DNA from: Janthinobacterium sp. 64
GTDB lineage: Bacteria > Pseudomonadota > Gammaproteobacteria > Burkholderiales > Burkholderiaceae_D
NCBI RefSeq assembly: GCF_002813325.1
Contig: NZ_PHUG01000001.1
Coordinates: 1,364,001-1,428,000 of the forward strand
Direction of reading: 5' to 3'
Length of the DNA stretch: 64,000 bases
Positions within the stretch are counted from its first letter, which is position 1. Each line of letters begins with the position of its first letter. Positions 17,451 through 27,539 of the stretch are shown piece after piece. The position numbers and the translations under genes are program-made. The notes under the pieces were generated by a model, which saw only the letters and a list, made by a program, of their open reading frames with translations, did not search any database and had not been told where the DNA came from.

Positions 17451-19154
17451 TCAATCCTCGCTCTGGTTGCTGATGCGCATCGCTTCCATCACCGTCGTGC
17501 GTCCCTGTACCACCAGCTGCACGGCGTGGCGGCGCAGGGTGTCGCCTGCCATCTGCGCCGTCGCCACCTTCATGAAGTGGGACGGATCGGCATGGTTGGC
17601 GGCATCGGCCACGGCGCGCGTGATTTCCAGCAATTCGTACACGCCCGTGCGGCCCCGATAACCCATGCCATTGCAATGCGAACAGCCCTTGCCATGGAAA
17701 TACTGGTTGCGCTCGACCAGCTCGCCCAGTTCCAGGCGCAGCCATTCGTACTCGTTCGGCGTGGGCACGTAGGGCGTGCTGCAGCTTTCGCAGATCACGC
17801 GCACCAGGCGCTGCGCCAGCACGGCTTGCAGCGAGCTGCCCACCATGTAGCGCGGCACGCCCATGTCCATCAGGCGCAGCGGCGTGCTGATGGCGTCGTT
17901 GGTGTGCAGCGTCGACAGCACCAGGTGACCCGTCATGGCGGCGCGCAGGCCAATTTGCGCCGTTTCCTGGTCGCGCATCTCGCCGACGAGCACGATATCG
18001 GGATCTTGCCGCAGGGCCGAGCGCAGCACGCGGGCAAAGCTCAGCTCGATCTTCTCGTTCACTTGCACCTGGTTGATGCCGGACAAGCGGTACTCGACCG
18101 GGTCTTCCACCGTGATGAGCTTTTTTTCCACGGAATTGAGTTCGGCCAGGGCGCAGTACAAGGTCGTCGTCTTGCCGCTACCGGTCGGCCCCGTCACCAG
18201 CACCAGGCCGTTCGGGCGGTTGACGATGGCGCGGAAACGTTCCACCAGCTGGGGCGGCATGCCGATGGCGTCCAGGCGCAAGGTCGTGCCGCCCTGGTTC
18301 AACAACCGCATCACCACCGATTCGCCGTATTGCGTCGGCATGGTGGAAATACGCACGTCGATGCGCTGGTTTTTCACGCGGATGGCGAAGCGGCCATCCT
18401 GCGGCAAGCGTTTTTCGGAAATATCCAGGTCCGACATCAGTTTTAGCCGCAGCGCCAGCGAACTGGCGATCTTGCTGTCCGCTTCCGTCTGCAGGTGCAG
18501 CACGCCGTCGATGCGGAAACGGATCTGCAGCCGGCCTTCCTGCGGTTCGATGTGGATGTCCGAGGCGCGCACCTGCGTGGCATCCTCGAACACCGATTGC
18601 AGCAGCTTGACGATGGGCGCCTCTTCCAGGCCCGGATTGGCGGCCAGCGCGCCAAAGTCGACGGACACGTCGCCCAGGTCTTGCTCCAGCTCGCGCGTCA
18701 GGGTGGAAATATCCTCCGTGCGGCGGTAGATGCGGTCGATGGCGGCCAGCACTTCCGTTTCATTGACAACAGCGAGCTCGATATGGCGCTTGACCAGGCG
18801 CGAGATTTCATCGTACGCGAACAGGTCGGTGGGATCGGACATGCCGACCAGCAAGCCCTCGCGCCGGTCTTCCAGCACCAGTGCGCGGAAGCGCCGCGCC
18901 TGGGTTTCCGGCAACAGCCGCACCAGTTCCGGATTGATGTTGAAAAATTTCAGGTTGATGTAGGGAATGTCGAGCTGGCGCGCCAGGGCGCCCGAAATCT
19001 GCTCTTCCGTGACAAAACCGTGCTCGACAAAAACGCGGCCCAGCTTGCGCCCCGAGCGCTTCTGTTCCGTCAAGGCCTGTCCCAACTGTTCTTCCGTCAG
19101 CAATTTCTGCTGCACCAAAATTTCACCGAGCCGGACTTTCTCTGGCCTTGCCAT
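17451..19154 (-). CDS. mshE: MSHA extension ATPase MshE
   Basis: 567 residues. Two tandem 24-residue MshEN-type motifs lie at the N-terminus (RLGEILVQQKLLTEEQL... and KLGRVFVEHGFVTEEQI...). In Vibrio MshE such motifs bind c-di-GMP. Walker A is GPTGSGKTTT around residue 320, the Asp box and Walker B region follow (DPDIVLVGEMRDQETA), and there is a zinc tetracysteine (CESC and CSHCNG). It powers pilus extension. It is the first gene of the minus-strand locus; a weak promoter-like AT-rich segment (AATAAAATAC on the minus strand) lies about 60 bases upstream. Confidence 0.92.
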   Translation of the reverse strand: MARPEKVRLGEILVQQKLLTEEQLGQALTEQKRSGRKLGRVFVEHGFVTEEQISGALARQLDIPYINLKFFNINPELVRLLPETQARRFRALVLEDRREGLLVGMSDPTDLFAYDEISRLVKRHIELAVVNETEVLAAIDRIYRRTEDISTLTRELEQDLGDVSVDFGALAANPGLEEAPIVKLLQSVFEDATQVRASDIHIEPQEGRLQIRFRIDGVLHLQTEADSKIASSLALRLKLMSDLDISEKRLPQDGRFAIRVKNQRIDVRISTMPTQYGESVVMRLLNQGGTTLRLDAIGMPPQLVERFRAIVNRPNGLVLVTGPTGSGKTTTLYCALAELNSVEKKLITVEDPVEYRLSGINQVQVNEKIELSFARVLRSALRQDPDIVLVGEMRDQETAQIGLRAAMTGHLVLSTLHTNDAISTPLRLMDMGVPRYMVGSSLQAVLAQRLVRVICESCSTPYVPTPNEYEWLRLELGELVERNQYFHGKGCSHCNGMGYRGRTGVYELLEITRAVADAANHADPSHFMKVATAQMAGDTLRRHAVQLVVQGRTTVMEAMRISNQSED

Positions 19155-19436
19155 GCTTGCTCCTCGACAGATGCTTCAGACGATGCACACCAGCGGCGTG
19201 CGGGGGTATTTTATTCCAGAACCTGTTGTTTCTTAAAGAAAATACATTCCGTGGCTTGATTTTCGCGCATTTCAACACTCCGAAAGGAAACACTTGCCGC
19301 CCGTGCGCGCGCATGGCACTGCCTTTCGGCGAGCACGGGCAGCGTGCTGGCGAACGTACCCGATGGCAATGCCGGTGCTATCATTGCCCGCACCGCCGTG
19401 TTTTTCTGATAAGGCAGTCACTTTCAAAGGAATACC

Positions 19437-19802
19437 ATGTCATTGCACCGTCAATTCATCGTCTCCCTGGCCGCCGCCAGCGCCTTGCTGGCCGGCAGCG
19501 CGCAAGCCCAATACGTGGGGCCGACGGCCGGCCCTACCGCGCCCAGCAGCGTAGCCGCCATCCTGAAAAATCCCGTCGATGACCAGGCTGTCGTGCTGCG
19601 CGGCCATTTGCTGCGCAAAGTGAGCAAGGAAAAATACACCTTCTCCGATGGCACGGCGGAAATCCGCGTGGACATCGACGACAAGGTCTTCATGAACCGC
19701 AAGATCGACGCCAAAACCCAGGTGGAAATCCGTGGCGAAGTGGAAAAAGACTTCATGGAAAGCCCGGAAATCGATGTCGACGTGCTGACCGTCGTTCCGT
19801 AA
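19437..19802 (+). CDS. periplasmic BOF/OB-fold protein (YgiW/YdeI family)
   Basis: 121 residues. The signal peptide SLAAASALLAGSAQA is followed by the bacterial OB-fold pattern of NirD/YgiW/YdeI proteins: VAAILKNPVDDQAVVLRGHL, then YTFSDGTAEIRVDIDD, then VEIRGEVEKDF and DVDVLTVVP at the end. Family members are small periplasmic proteins linked to stress tolerance and possibly cation binding. It is transcribed away from mshE with a 282 bp shared upstream region. The Shine-Dalgarno is AAAGGAA. Confidence 0.8.
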   Translation: MSLHRQFIVSLAAASALLAGSAQAQYVGPTAGPTAPSSVAAILKNPVDDQAVVLRGHLLRKVSKEKYTFSDGTAEIRVDIDDKVFMNRKIDAKTQVEIRGEVEKDFMESPEIDVDVLTVVP

Positions 19803-19813
19803 GCTGCATTGCC

Positions 19814-19834
19814 ATCCCGCCGCCACGGCGGGAT
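19814..19834 (+). terminator. possible hairpin terminator after the BOF gene
   Basis: A 9 bp perfect stem ATCCCGCCG/CGGCGGGAT with loop CCA begins 12 bases after the stop codon. There is no clear T-tract, so termination is uncertain. Confidence 0.35.
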
Positions 19835-19951
19835 CGGTGTCACCCCTCTTCTGTATACCTTGCACAAGCTTTTTTCCATTCAAGAAGCTAGGCTTGTCAG
19901 CGCAATCAATTTCGTCTAGCATCTTTTCATTCAAGGTCAGCCAGCGCCTGC

Positions 19952-22900
19952 GTGAGCCTGCCTGTCGACTCATCCATTCTGGGAGCTTTCCGGGTGCAAG
20001 ATTTGCCTTCGATACGCTCAAGAATTTCATGGCTGGTGCTCGCCTGGGTCATGCCGACGGCGCTCGTGTTTCTGCTGCTCGTGGCGCAAAGCTACACACG
20101 CGAACGCGAGCATGTCGTCAGCGAAACGGCGCAGGCGGCGCGGGCAGTCGCCGCCGCCGTCGAACGCGACCTGCACGGCGCCCAGATGGCCGCGCGCATC
20201 CTCGCCGCCTCGCCCGCCCTGCAGACGGACGACATCGGCGCCCTGCGCACTCTGGCCGACAGCCTGTTGCAGCCAGGCCTGGCCTTCATCGTCTCCGACG
20301 CCAGGGGACGCCAGTTGATCAATACGGCCCTGCCCGCCAACCAGGCACCGCCCCCCTTGCCGCAAAAATGGGCCGCCAGCATGGAACGCACGCGCGAGTA
20401 CGGCAAGCCGCGGCTGACCAGCCTGCTCATGGCGCCGGACGAGGTGCCGCGGCTGGCGCTGAACCTGCCCTTGCCGCGTGCCCAGGGGGCTGCCCATGTG
20501 CTGACGGCGCTGTACCCGCCCGACTACCTGCCCGTGCTGCTGCGCGAACTGCACCTGCCTGCCTACCTGGGCGCGGCCATCATCAATGCCGACGGCATCA
20601 ACGTGGCGCGCACCCTGGCGCCACAGCGCTACGTGGGCCAGCGCAGCGTGGCGCCCCTGCTGGAACAGATACGCCAGGCGCCCGAGGGCGTGCTGCGCCA
20701 TGCCACCCTGGAAGACCTGGACGTCTACACGGGCTTTCGCCGCGCTCCCGACGACAGCTGGACGGTGGCCGTCACCATGCGCACCAGCACGGTGGCCGAG
20801 GCGCTGCTGGGCTCGGTAGTCACGGGTTCCGTCATCCTGGCCCTGCTGCTCGGTGCCGGCTTTGCCCTGGCCTGGCGCGTGGGCGGCCGCCTGGCCCGCA
20901 CCCTGCAAGAACTGACTTTGCAGATCGACGCGCTGGCGCAGGGCAAACCCTTGCTCTCGAACAAGCACGCGGACCGCGAATCGGCCGACATGGCCAGCGC
21001 CCTGGGCGCGCTGGAACGCGACCTGCGGCGCCACCGCACGCAGCTTGAAAGCCTGGTGGCCGAACGCACGCTGGCTCTGGAAAAATCCACGCGCCTGCTG
21101 GAAACCGTGTACGCGACGGCACCGATCGGCATGCTGTTCGTGGGCCTGGACTTGCGCATCGTCATGATCAACCACTACCTGGCCGCCCTCCACGGCGCCA
21201 GCGTGACGCAGCATCTGGGCCGTCCCGTGGGCGCCATGCTGTGCGACGACGCCGTGCGCGCGGACGTGGAGCGCTGCGTGCGCCAGGTGCTGGCGACGGG
21301 CATGCCCATCGTCGACATGGAATTGAACGGCCACAGCGGCCGGCAGCGCGAACAGCTGAGTCATTGGATCATCTCGTATCACCCGATTTTCGGTCCGGAA
21401 CAGCAGTTGCTGGGCGTGTCGGGCCTGTGGCTGGACGTCAGCGAGCGCAAGCGCAGCGAAGCCGAATTTCGCCACTCGAAACATTTGTTCGGCACCATCA
21501 TCGAAAACATCCCGGCCATGGTCTTCGTCAAGCGCGCCGACAAGCTGAGCTTTGAAATGGTCAACCGCCACGCGGAACTGACCCTGGGACGCTCGCGCGA
21601 GCAATTGCTGGGCAAGACCGACCACGATTTCTTCCCGCCGCAGCAGGCGGCCGCCTTCGTCAGCGCCGACCGCAAGCTGCTGGCCACGGGGCAGATGGTG
21701 GAAATCGAACAGGAAGCGATCAATACGGCCGACGGCACCACGCGCCACTTCACCACGCGCAAGGTGGTCTTGCGCGACGATGCGGGGCGCGCCAGCCACG
21801 TGCTGGGGGTCTCGATCGACATCACGGAACGCAGGCGCGCCACCGAGGTGCTGCACGCCACCACCTGGCGCCTGGAACAGAACGAGCGCTTCATCCGCAC
21901 CGTCACCGACAACCTGCCCGGCATGGTGTCGTACTGGGGCGCCGATCTGCGTTGCCGCTTCGCAAATAAATTCTATAACGAATGGTTTGGCCGCAGCAGC
22001 GCCGAACTGGCCGGCATCCACATGCGCGAATTGCTGGGGCAGGAACTGTTCGACGTGTATGCACACCATGTCGACGGCGTGCTGGCGGGCCGGCCGCAAA
22101 GCTTCGAGCGCGACCTGCTCGATCCCACGGGCCAGGTGTGCCACACGTGGACCAACTACATCCCCGATGTCGACGACGGCGGCGGCGTGCGCGGCTTCTT
22201 CGTGCTGGCCTCGGACGTCTCTGAACTCAAGCGCACGCAATTGCGCCTGCATGAACTCAACGAGCAAATGGTGCGCGCGCGCGACAAGGCCGAGGCGGCC
22301 AGTATCGCGAAGAGCGAATTCGTCGCCAACATGAGCCATGAAATCCGCACGCCGATGAACGCCATCATCGGCCTGGCGCGCCTGCTGGAAGAGTCGCCGC
22401 TGGAACGGCGCGAACGCAGCTATGTCGGCAAGATCCAGATGGCCACGCAGTCGCTGCTCAATATCGTCAACGACGTGCTCGATTTCTCCAAGATCGAGGC
22501 GGGACAGATGCTGCTGGAACAGCGCCGTTTCCAGCTCGAACGCATGCTGGGCAGCGTCAGCGTGCTGCTGGCCAACAGCGCCTGGGCGCGCGGCGTGGAG
22601 CCCGTCTTCGTGCTCGACCCCGGCGTGCCGGACGAACTGATCGGCGACGCCCTGCGCGTGGAGCAGATCCTCCTCAACCTGGTGGGTAACGCCGTCAAAT
22701 TCACCGCGCATGGCGAAGTGGTGTTGTCCATCGGCATGCTGGCCGAGGATGCGGCCAGCGCCACGCTGGCGTTTTCCGTGCGCGACACGGGCATCGGCAT
22801 AGCCGCGGCCGAACAGGAACGCATCTTCGACGCGTTTTCCCAGGGCGACAGCGGCACCAGCCGCAAATACGGCGGCACGGGACTGGGCCTGGCCATCTGC

Positions 22901-24514
22901 CGGCGCATGGTGGAATTGATGGGCGGCACCCTCAGCGTGACAAGCGCGCTGGGCGAAGGTTCCGACTTCCGCTTCAGCTGCCGCTTCGACAAGGCGGCAC
23001 CACCGCCCGAGCCGCCCGGCAAGAGTACGCCCAAGGCCCTGTCGCTGCTGATCATCGACGACAACGCCAGCGTGCGCGCCATGCTGGCAGACTGGTGCGC
23101 GGCGCAAGGCTGGCACAGCCGCAGCGCCGACAGTGGCGCGGCCGGCCTGGCGCTGCTGCGCGCCAGCGCCAGCGGCCTGGACGGCTTGCCGCCGGCCGAT
23201 CTTGTGCTGCTCGACGCGGCCATGCCCGGCATGGATGGCATTTCCATGCTCACCGAGGCGCGCGCCGACGAACACCTGGCGCTGCCGCCCGTGCTCATGC
23301 TGGTGGCCGACCAGGACAGCGAAAACCTCGAACGCCTGGCCGACAGCCTGATGCTGGCCGGCATCGTGTCGAAACCGGCGACCCCGGCGCGCCTGCTGGC
23401 GGCCGTCACCGCCGTGCGGGATGGACGCAATGGCCGTAGCGCCCCGTCCGCGCTGCCCGTGTCCACTCCTCTGTCGGGCTTGCTGGAAGGCATGCGCGTG
23501 CTGCTGGTGGAAGACAATGAAATCAACCAGGAAGTGGCGCAGTACATCTTGCTGCACTCGGGTGCGCGCGTGGCCATGGCCGCCAACGGCAGGCTGGCCG
23601 TCGACATGCTCACCAGCACGCCGCACGCCTGGGACGTGGTGCTGATGGATTTGCAGATGCCCGTCATGAATGGCTATGACGCCACGCTGGCCATCCGCGC
23701 GCTGGGCTTGCCGGACTTGCCCATCATCGCCATGACGGCCAATGCCATGCACGAGGACCGCCTGCGCGCGGTTGCCAGCGGCATGAATGCGCACGTGGCC
23801 AAGCCCATCGATGTCGACGACATGATCGAGACCCTGACGCGGCTGGTGCCGGCGCCCTTGGGTGCCGATAGCGCCTTGCAAGCAGCCGATGCAGCCACGC
23901 AGACGCCGGACCTGCCGGCCACGGTGCCCGGCATCGACCTGGCGGCGGCCCTGCAGCGCTTCGGCGGCGACTACGGCGCCTTCCTGGCCCTGCTCAAGCG
24001 GTTTGAGAATTCGCAAGGCGACGCCGTCGAAGAAACACGGCGCCTGCTGGCCGCTGGCCAGACACAGCAGGCGGCGCAGTTGCTGCACCGCGTCTGCGGC
24101 GTGGCGGCCAACCTGGGCGCCACGCACGTCGCCAGCCTGGCCGCCGAGGCGGAAAAGGCGCTGAAAACGGGGCCATCGCACGCCACGGCCGCCTTGCTGG
24201 GACAGCTGGAACGGGCGATGGCCGAAGTCATCAACGCGACGCGCACCCTGCCCTCGCCCCTGCGGCGCGGCCAGCCGCCAGCTGCCGCGCCCGGCAGCGC
24301 ACCGCTCGACCTGCACGCCGGCCTGGCCGAACTGCTTGTATTGATCCGCAACAATAACCTGAAGGCGCTGGCGCACTTCCACGCCCTGCACCCCGCCCTG
24401 CAACAGTCAGACCGGGAAGCGGCCCTGGCGATGGCAAACGCGATCGAGACCCTGAATTTTTCCGAAGCGGAAAAACTCGTGCTCGATCAGCTGAAACGAG
24501 AGGAAAACAAGTGA
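19952..24514 (+). CDS. hybrid sensor histidine kinase (PAS x3, HisKA, REC x2, HPt)
   Basis: 1520 residues from a GTG at 19952; a GTG at 19994 with GGGAG upstream is an equally plausible start. It has two membrane helices (about residues 29-48 and 290-312) around a periplasmic sensor of roughly 240 residues, then PAS domains near residues 385, 512 and 645. HisKA carries the phospho-acceptor in [11 protein letters not shown] (His about 796). HATPase has DTGIGI and GGTGLGL. Two receiver domains and a C-terminal HPt ([13 protein letters not shown]) follow. The first receiver has the Asp site ([12 protein letters not shown]) but lacks the usual Thr/Ser (LMLVADQD). The second is complete ([27 protein letters not shown]). 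Its stop overlaps the GGDEF gene, a likely partner. Confidence 0.9.
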   Translation: MSLPVDSSILGAFRVQDLPSIRSRISWLVLAWVMPTALVFLLLVAQSYTREREHVVSETAQAARAVAAAVERDLHGAQMAARILAASPALQTDDIGALRTLADSLLQPGLAFIVSDARGRQLINTALPANQAPPPLPQKWAASMERTREYGKPRLTSLLMAPDEVPRLALNLPLPRAQGAAHVLTALYPPDYLPVLLRELHLPAYLGAAIINADGINVARTLAPQRYVGQRSVAPLLEQIRQAPEGVLRHATLEDLDVYTGFRRAPDDSWTVAVTMRTSTVAEALLGSVVTGSVILALLLGAGFALAWRVGGRLARTLQELTLQIDALAQGKPLLSNKHADRESADMASALGALERDLRRHRTQLESLVAERTLALEKSTRLLETVYATAPIGMLFVGLDLRIVMINHYLAALHGASVTQHLGRPVGAMLCDDAVRADVERCVRQVLATGMPIVDMELNGHSGRQREQLSHWIISYHPIFGPEQQLLGVSGLWLDVSERKRSEAEFRHSKHLFGTIIENIPAMVFVKRADKLSFEMVNRHAELTLGRSREQLLGKTDHDFFPPQQAAAFVSADRKLLATGQMVEIEQEAINTADGTTRHFTTRKVVLRDDAGRASHVLGVSIDITERRRATEVLHATTWRLEQNERFIRTVTDNLPGMVSYWGADLRCRFANKFYNEWFGRSSAELAGIHMRELLGQELFDVYAHHVDGVLAGRPQSFERDLLDPTGQVCHTWTNYIPDVDDGGGVRGFFVLASDVSELKRTQLRLHELNEQMVRARDKAEAASIAKSEFVANMSHEIRTPMNAIIGLARLLEESPLERRERSYVGKIQMATQSLLNIVNDVLDFSKIEAGQMLLEQRRFQLERMLGSVSVLLANSAWARGVEPVFVLDPGVPDELIGDALRVEQILLNLVGNAVKFTAHGEVVLSIGMLAEDAASATLAFSVRDTGIGIAAAEQERIFDAFSQGDSGTSRKYGGTGLGLAICRRMVELMGGTLSVTSALGEGSDFRFSCRFDKAAPPPEPPGKSTPKALSLLIIDDNASVRAMLADWCAAQGWHSRSADSGAAGLALLRASASGLDGLPPADLVLLDAAMPGMDGISMLTEARADEHLALPPVLMLVADQDSENLERLADSLMLAGIVSKPATPARLLAAVTAVRDGRNGRSAPSALPVSTPLSGLLEGMRVLLVEDNEINQEVAQYILLHSGARVAMAANGRLAVDMLTSTPHAWDVVLMDLQMPVMNGYDATLAIRALGLPDLPIIAMTANAMHEDRLRAVASGMNAHVAKPIDVDDMIETLTRLVPAPLGADSALQAADAATQTPDLPATVPGIDLAAALQRFGGDYGAFLALLKRFENSQGDAVEETRRLLAAGQTQQAAQLLHRVCGVAANLGATHVASLAAEAEKALKTGPSHATAALLGQLERAMAEVINATRTLPSPLRRGQPPAAAPGSAPLDLHAGLAELLVLIRNNNLKALAHFHALHPALQQSDREAALAMANAIETLNFSEAEKLVLDQLKREENK

Positions 24515-25434
24515 GCTGGACCAACCTTGCCATGAACGGGCGCATCCTCATCGTCGATGACGCCATGGAAAACATCCAGATCCTGCACCAGTTACTGCGC
24601 GAGGAGCACGAGGTGCTGTTCGCCCTGAGCGGCGAGAAAGCGCTGGAAATTGCGCAGAATCAACTGCCGGACCTGATCCTGCTCGACGCCGTCATGCCCG
24701 GCATGGATGGCTATGCCGTGTGCAGCGCCTTGCGCGAATCGGCCCTCCTCTGCGCCATTCCCGTCATCTTCGTCACGGCCCTGAACCAACCCGAAGACGA
24801 GACACGGGCGCTGGAAGCGGGTGCCGTCGACTTCATCACGAAGCCGTTCAACGCGGCCGTCGTGCGCGCCCGCGTGCGCAGCCAGCTGACCATCAAGCGG
24901 CAAGCCGACGCCATGCGCGAACTGTCGCTGACGGACTCGCTGACGGGCGTGGCCAACCGGCGCAGCTTCAACGAGACCATGGACAGCGAATGGCGGCGCT
25001 GCGCGCGCGACGGCGTGCCGATGGCCCTCATCATGGCCGACATCGACCACTTCAAGGATTACAACGACACGTATGGCCACCAGGCGGGCGACCTGTGCCT
25101 GCAGCAGGTCAGCGCCGCCCTGCGCCGCTGCGCCGTGCGCCCGCCCGACCTGCTGGCGCGCTACGGCGGCGAGGAATTCATCATCCTGCTACCGCAGGAA
25201 ACGCGCGAAGGCGCCGAGGTGGTGGCCCAGCGCATCCTCGACGAAGTGCGCGCGCTGGAAATTGCCCACGCCAGGTCCAGCGTCGGCCCCCACGTCACCG
25301 TCAGCCTGGGCATGGCCAGCGTCATGCCAACGGAAGGCATGGACCCCAGCGCCCTGATCCGCGCCGCCGACGCCCTGCTGTACCGCGCCAAGCATACGGG
25401 GCGGGACAGGTATTGCGCGTCGGAGGGGGCGTGA
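24511..25434 (+). CDS. REC-GGDEF response regulator, diguanylate cyclase
   Basis: 307 residues from the GTG at 24511, which overlaps the kinase stop (GTGA); an ATG at 24532 is possible. The receiver domain has the acid pair in ILIVDDAMEN, the Asp site LILLDAVMPGMDG, FVTALNQ and TKPFN. The GGDEF domain has an active GGEEF signature (RYGGEEFIILLP) with the inhibitory I-site RPPD five residues before it, so product inhibition by c-di-GMP is expected. It resembles the PleD/WspR arrangement. It is coupled to the hybrid kinase and most likely makes c-di-GMP in response to it. Confidence 0.9.
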   Translation: MSWTNLAMNGRILIVDDAMENIQILHQLLREEHEVLFALSGEKALEIAQNQLPDLILLDAVMPGMDGYAVCSALRESALLCAIPVIFVTALNQPEDETRALEAGAVDFITKPFNAAVVRARVRSQLTIKRQADAMRELSLTDSLTGVANRRSFNETMDSEWRRCARDGVPMALIMADIDHFKDYNDTYGHQAGDLCLQQVSAALRRCAVRPPDLLARYGGEEFIILLPQETREGAEVVAQRILDEVRALEIAHARSSVGPHVTVSLGMASVMPTEGMDPSALIRAADALLYRAKHTGRDRYCASEGA

Positions 25435-25444
25435 GATTGATTAT

Positions 25445-25900
25445 TTACGGATAGCAGCGCATCAAAAACTCCGCCACGCACACGGGTTTCGCGTCACCTT
25501 CCCGCTCCATGGTGACGGCCCAGTTCACTTGCGCGCCTTCCGGCAAGTCCTCGACGGAAAGAATGTCGAGCCGCGCGCGCAAGCGGCTGCCGACGGGCAC
25601 GGGGGCGGGAAAGCGCACCTTATTCAAACCGTAGTTGATGGCCATGCGGATGCCGGCCATATGCAAAGCGCCCTGCAGCATGGCGGGCAGCAAAGATAAC
25701 GTCAGGAAACCGTGCGCCACGGTGCAGCCGTAGGGCGACTCGCGCGCGCAGCGCTCGGCGTCCACATGAATCCACTGGTGGTCGTCCGTGGCGTCGGCGA
25801 AGGTGTCGATGCGCTGCTGGGTGATGGTGAGCCAGTCGGAGACGGCCACATGCTGCCCCGCCAATGCCTGGAAACCGGCAATGCCGCCGATATCACGCAT
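25445..25900 (-). CDS. MaoC-family (R)-enoyl-CoA hydratase
   Basis: 151 residues with a single hot-dog fold of the MaoC/NodN type. The hydratase 2 signature is seen in FADATDDHQWIHVDAERC (Asp and His of the active site) followed by GCTVAHGFLTLSLLP. It is the last gene of a four-gene acyl-CoA operon and overlaps the previous MaoC gene by 8 bp. It should hydrate a trans-2-enoyl-CoA made by the dehydrogenases upstream; the actual chain or ring substrate is not evident. Confidence 0.8.
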   Translation of the reverse strand: MRDIGGIAGFQALAGQHVAVSDWLTITQQRIDTFADATDDHQWIHVDAERCARESPYGCTVAHGFLTLSLLPAMLQGALHMAGIRMAINYGLNKVRFPAPVPVGSRLRARLDILSVEDLPEGAQVNWAVTMEREGDAKPVCVAEFLMRCYP

Positions 25901-26381
25901 GGTGTTCTCCGGCAGGACGGCGGCCGAACATGCCCATGCCTTCGACGGTGGTCACCACCTCGCCGTGCTGGTTGCGCACGCTCCACACGGAAATGACGAT
26001 ACCGCGGTCCGGCTTCGACGTCGATGGGCGCACTTCCTTGACCTGGTAGGTCAGCTGCAAGGTGTCGCCGGCTCGCACGGGTTTGAGCCAGCGGATGCTG
26101 TCCAGGCCGGGCGAGCCCATGCTGGACGAGTGCTTGAGCAGATTGTCCACCACCAGGCGCATCATCATGCCGCAGGTGTGCCAGCCGCTGGCGATGACGC
26201 CTTTGAAGATGGTTTTTTCCGCCGCCGCATGGTCGACGTGAAACGGTTGCGGGTCGAAATCCGTGGCGAAGGCGATGATTTCCGCCTCCGTCACATGGCG
26301 CTGGCCCAGGTCGATTTCCAGGCCCTGCGTAAAGTCTTCGAAATACCAATGCTTGGGTTTGATTTCCGTCAATGCGGTCAT
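25893..26381 (-). CDS. MaoC-like dehydratase domain protein
   Basis: 162 residues. A second MaoC hot-dog protein with FATDFDPQPFHVDHAAAEKT and the conserved FKGVIASGWHT. The ATG overlaps the preceding dehydrogenase stop as ATGA. Two adjacent MaoC genes may encode two different hydratases or a heteromer, as known for paired MaoC proteins in steroid degradation; sequence alone does not decide. Confidence 0.8.
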   Translation of the reverse strand: MTALTEIKPKHWYFEDFTQGLEIDLGQRHVTEAEIIAFATDFDPQPFHVDHAAAEKTIFKGVIASGWHTCGMMMRLVVDNLLKHSSSMGSPGLDSIRWLKPVRAGDTLQLTYQVKEVRPSTSKPDRGIVISVWSVRNQHGEVVTTVEGMGMFGRRPAGEHHA

Positions 26382-27523
26382 GCGGCCTCCGTCGGCAAGA
26401 AGCCCGGCTGGGCGATAAAGCGCTCGATATGGTGCTCCACGTCGCCCAGGGTCAGGGCGATCATGGAGAGGCGCTTGAAATGGTGGGCGGCGGGCAATTC
26501 GTCCGTCACGCCCATGCCACCATGCAATTGCACGGCTTGCTGGCCGACAAATGTAGCGGCCAGCCCGACTCTCGCCTTGGCGGCGGACACCGTGCGGCGG
26601 CGCTCAGACGCATCCTCGCTGTCGACCTTGGCGGCGGCCAGCATGGCCATCGAACGGGCTTGCTCCAGGTGGATGAACATGTCGGCCATGCGGTGCTGCA
26701 AGGCCTGGAATTTGCCGATGGGCGCGCCGAACTGCTGGCGCGTTTTCAGGTATTCCAGAGTGGCGGCAAAGATGGCATCCATGGCGCCCACGGCTTCCGC
26801 GCACAGCAAGGCGGCGCCATAGTCGAGCGCTGCGTCCAGCACGGCCCAGCCCTGCCCCTTTTGTCCGATCAGGGCGTCCTGCCCCAGCACCACTTGCACC
26901 AGGGTCACGGTGGCGGCGCGCTGGCCGTCGATGGTGCGGTAATCGCGCACGGAAACGCCGGGCGCGTCAACGGGCACGAGGAACAGCGAAATGCCGTCCG
27001 TGTCAGCCTGGCTGCCGCCGCTGCGCGCCGACACGACGAGCGCGCCCGCCTGCGCGCCATGGATGACGACGGTTTTCTCGCCGTCCAGCACGAAACCGTC
27101 GCCGCTGGCGATGGCACTCGTGGCGATGTCGTGCATATCGTGCCGCGACTGGCGCTCGCCCAGCGCGCACGCGAGCTTCAGGCTGCCGCTGGCGACCTGT
27201 TCCAGCATGGCATCGTGGCCGCCCGCCAACGTGAGGAAACGCGCGCCCAGCACGGTGGCGAAATACGGTTCGACCACCAGGCCGCGACCCAGTTCCTGCA
27301 TCACCAGCAGCATGTCGACGGCCGTGCCATCGAAACCGCCCGCGCCGGCCGGCAGCGGCAAGGCCGTCATGCCCAGCTCGGCCAGGGTGGCCCAGGCGGC
27401 ATCGGACGTGCCCGTGGCCGAATGGATGATTTTTTGCCGCGTTTCAAACGGGTAATCTTTGTCGACCCAGCGCTTGAGCGCGTCGGCAAATTGCTGCTGT
27501 TCCTGATTAAAATGGAAGTCCAT
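26378..27523 (-). CDS. acyl-CoA dehydrogenase, small-subunit type (PimD-like)
   Basis: 381 residues. The N-terminal helical domain MDFHFNQEQQQFADALKRWV and C-terminal QLHGGMGVTDELPAAHHFKR match the smaller partner in paired dehydrogenases such as pimeloyl-CoA dehydrogenase PimC/PimD. The central FAD-site segment is altered compared with the partner, as usual for this subunit type. It oxidises an acyl-CoA to the 2-enoyl-CoA, probably as a heteromer with the product of the gene just upstream (gap 16 bp). Confidence 0.8.
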   Translation of the reverse strand: MDFHFNQEQQQFADALKRWVDKDYPFETRQKIIHSATGTSDAAWATLAELGMTALPLPAGAGGFDGTAVDMLLVMQELGRGLVVEPYFATVLGARFLTLAGGHDAMLEQVASGSLKLACALGERQSRHDMHDIATSAIASGDGFVLDGEKTVVIHGAQAGALVVSARSGGSQADTDGISLFLVPVDAPGVSVRDYRTIDGQRAATVTLVQVVLGQDALIGQKGQGWAVLDAALDYGAALLCAEAVGAMDAIFAATLEYLKTRQQFGAPIGKFQALQHRMADMFIHLEQARSMAMLAAAKVDSEDASERRRTVSAAKARVGLAATFVGQQAVQLHGGMGVTDELPAAHHFKRLSMIALTLGDVEHHIERFIAQPGFLPTEAA

Positions 27524-27539
27524 GTCGTCTCCTTCTGGC

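Noticed and set aside
20027..24403. A 1458-residue open frame opposite the hybrid kinase
   Set aside because: Low-complexity His/Arg/Gln-rich translation typical of antisense frames; the kinase motifs are unmistakable.
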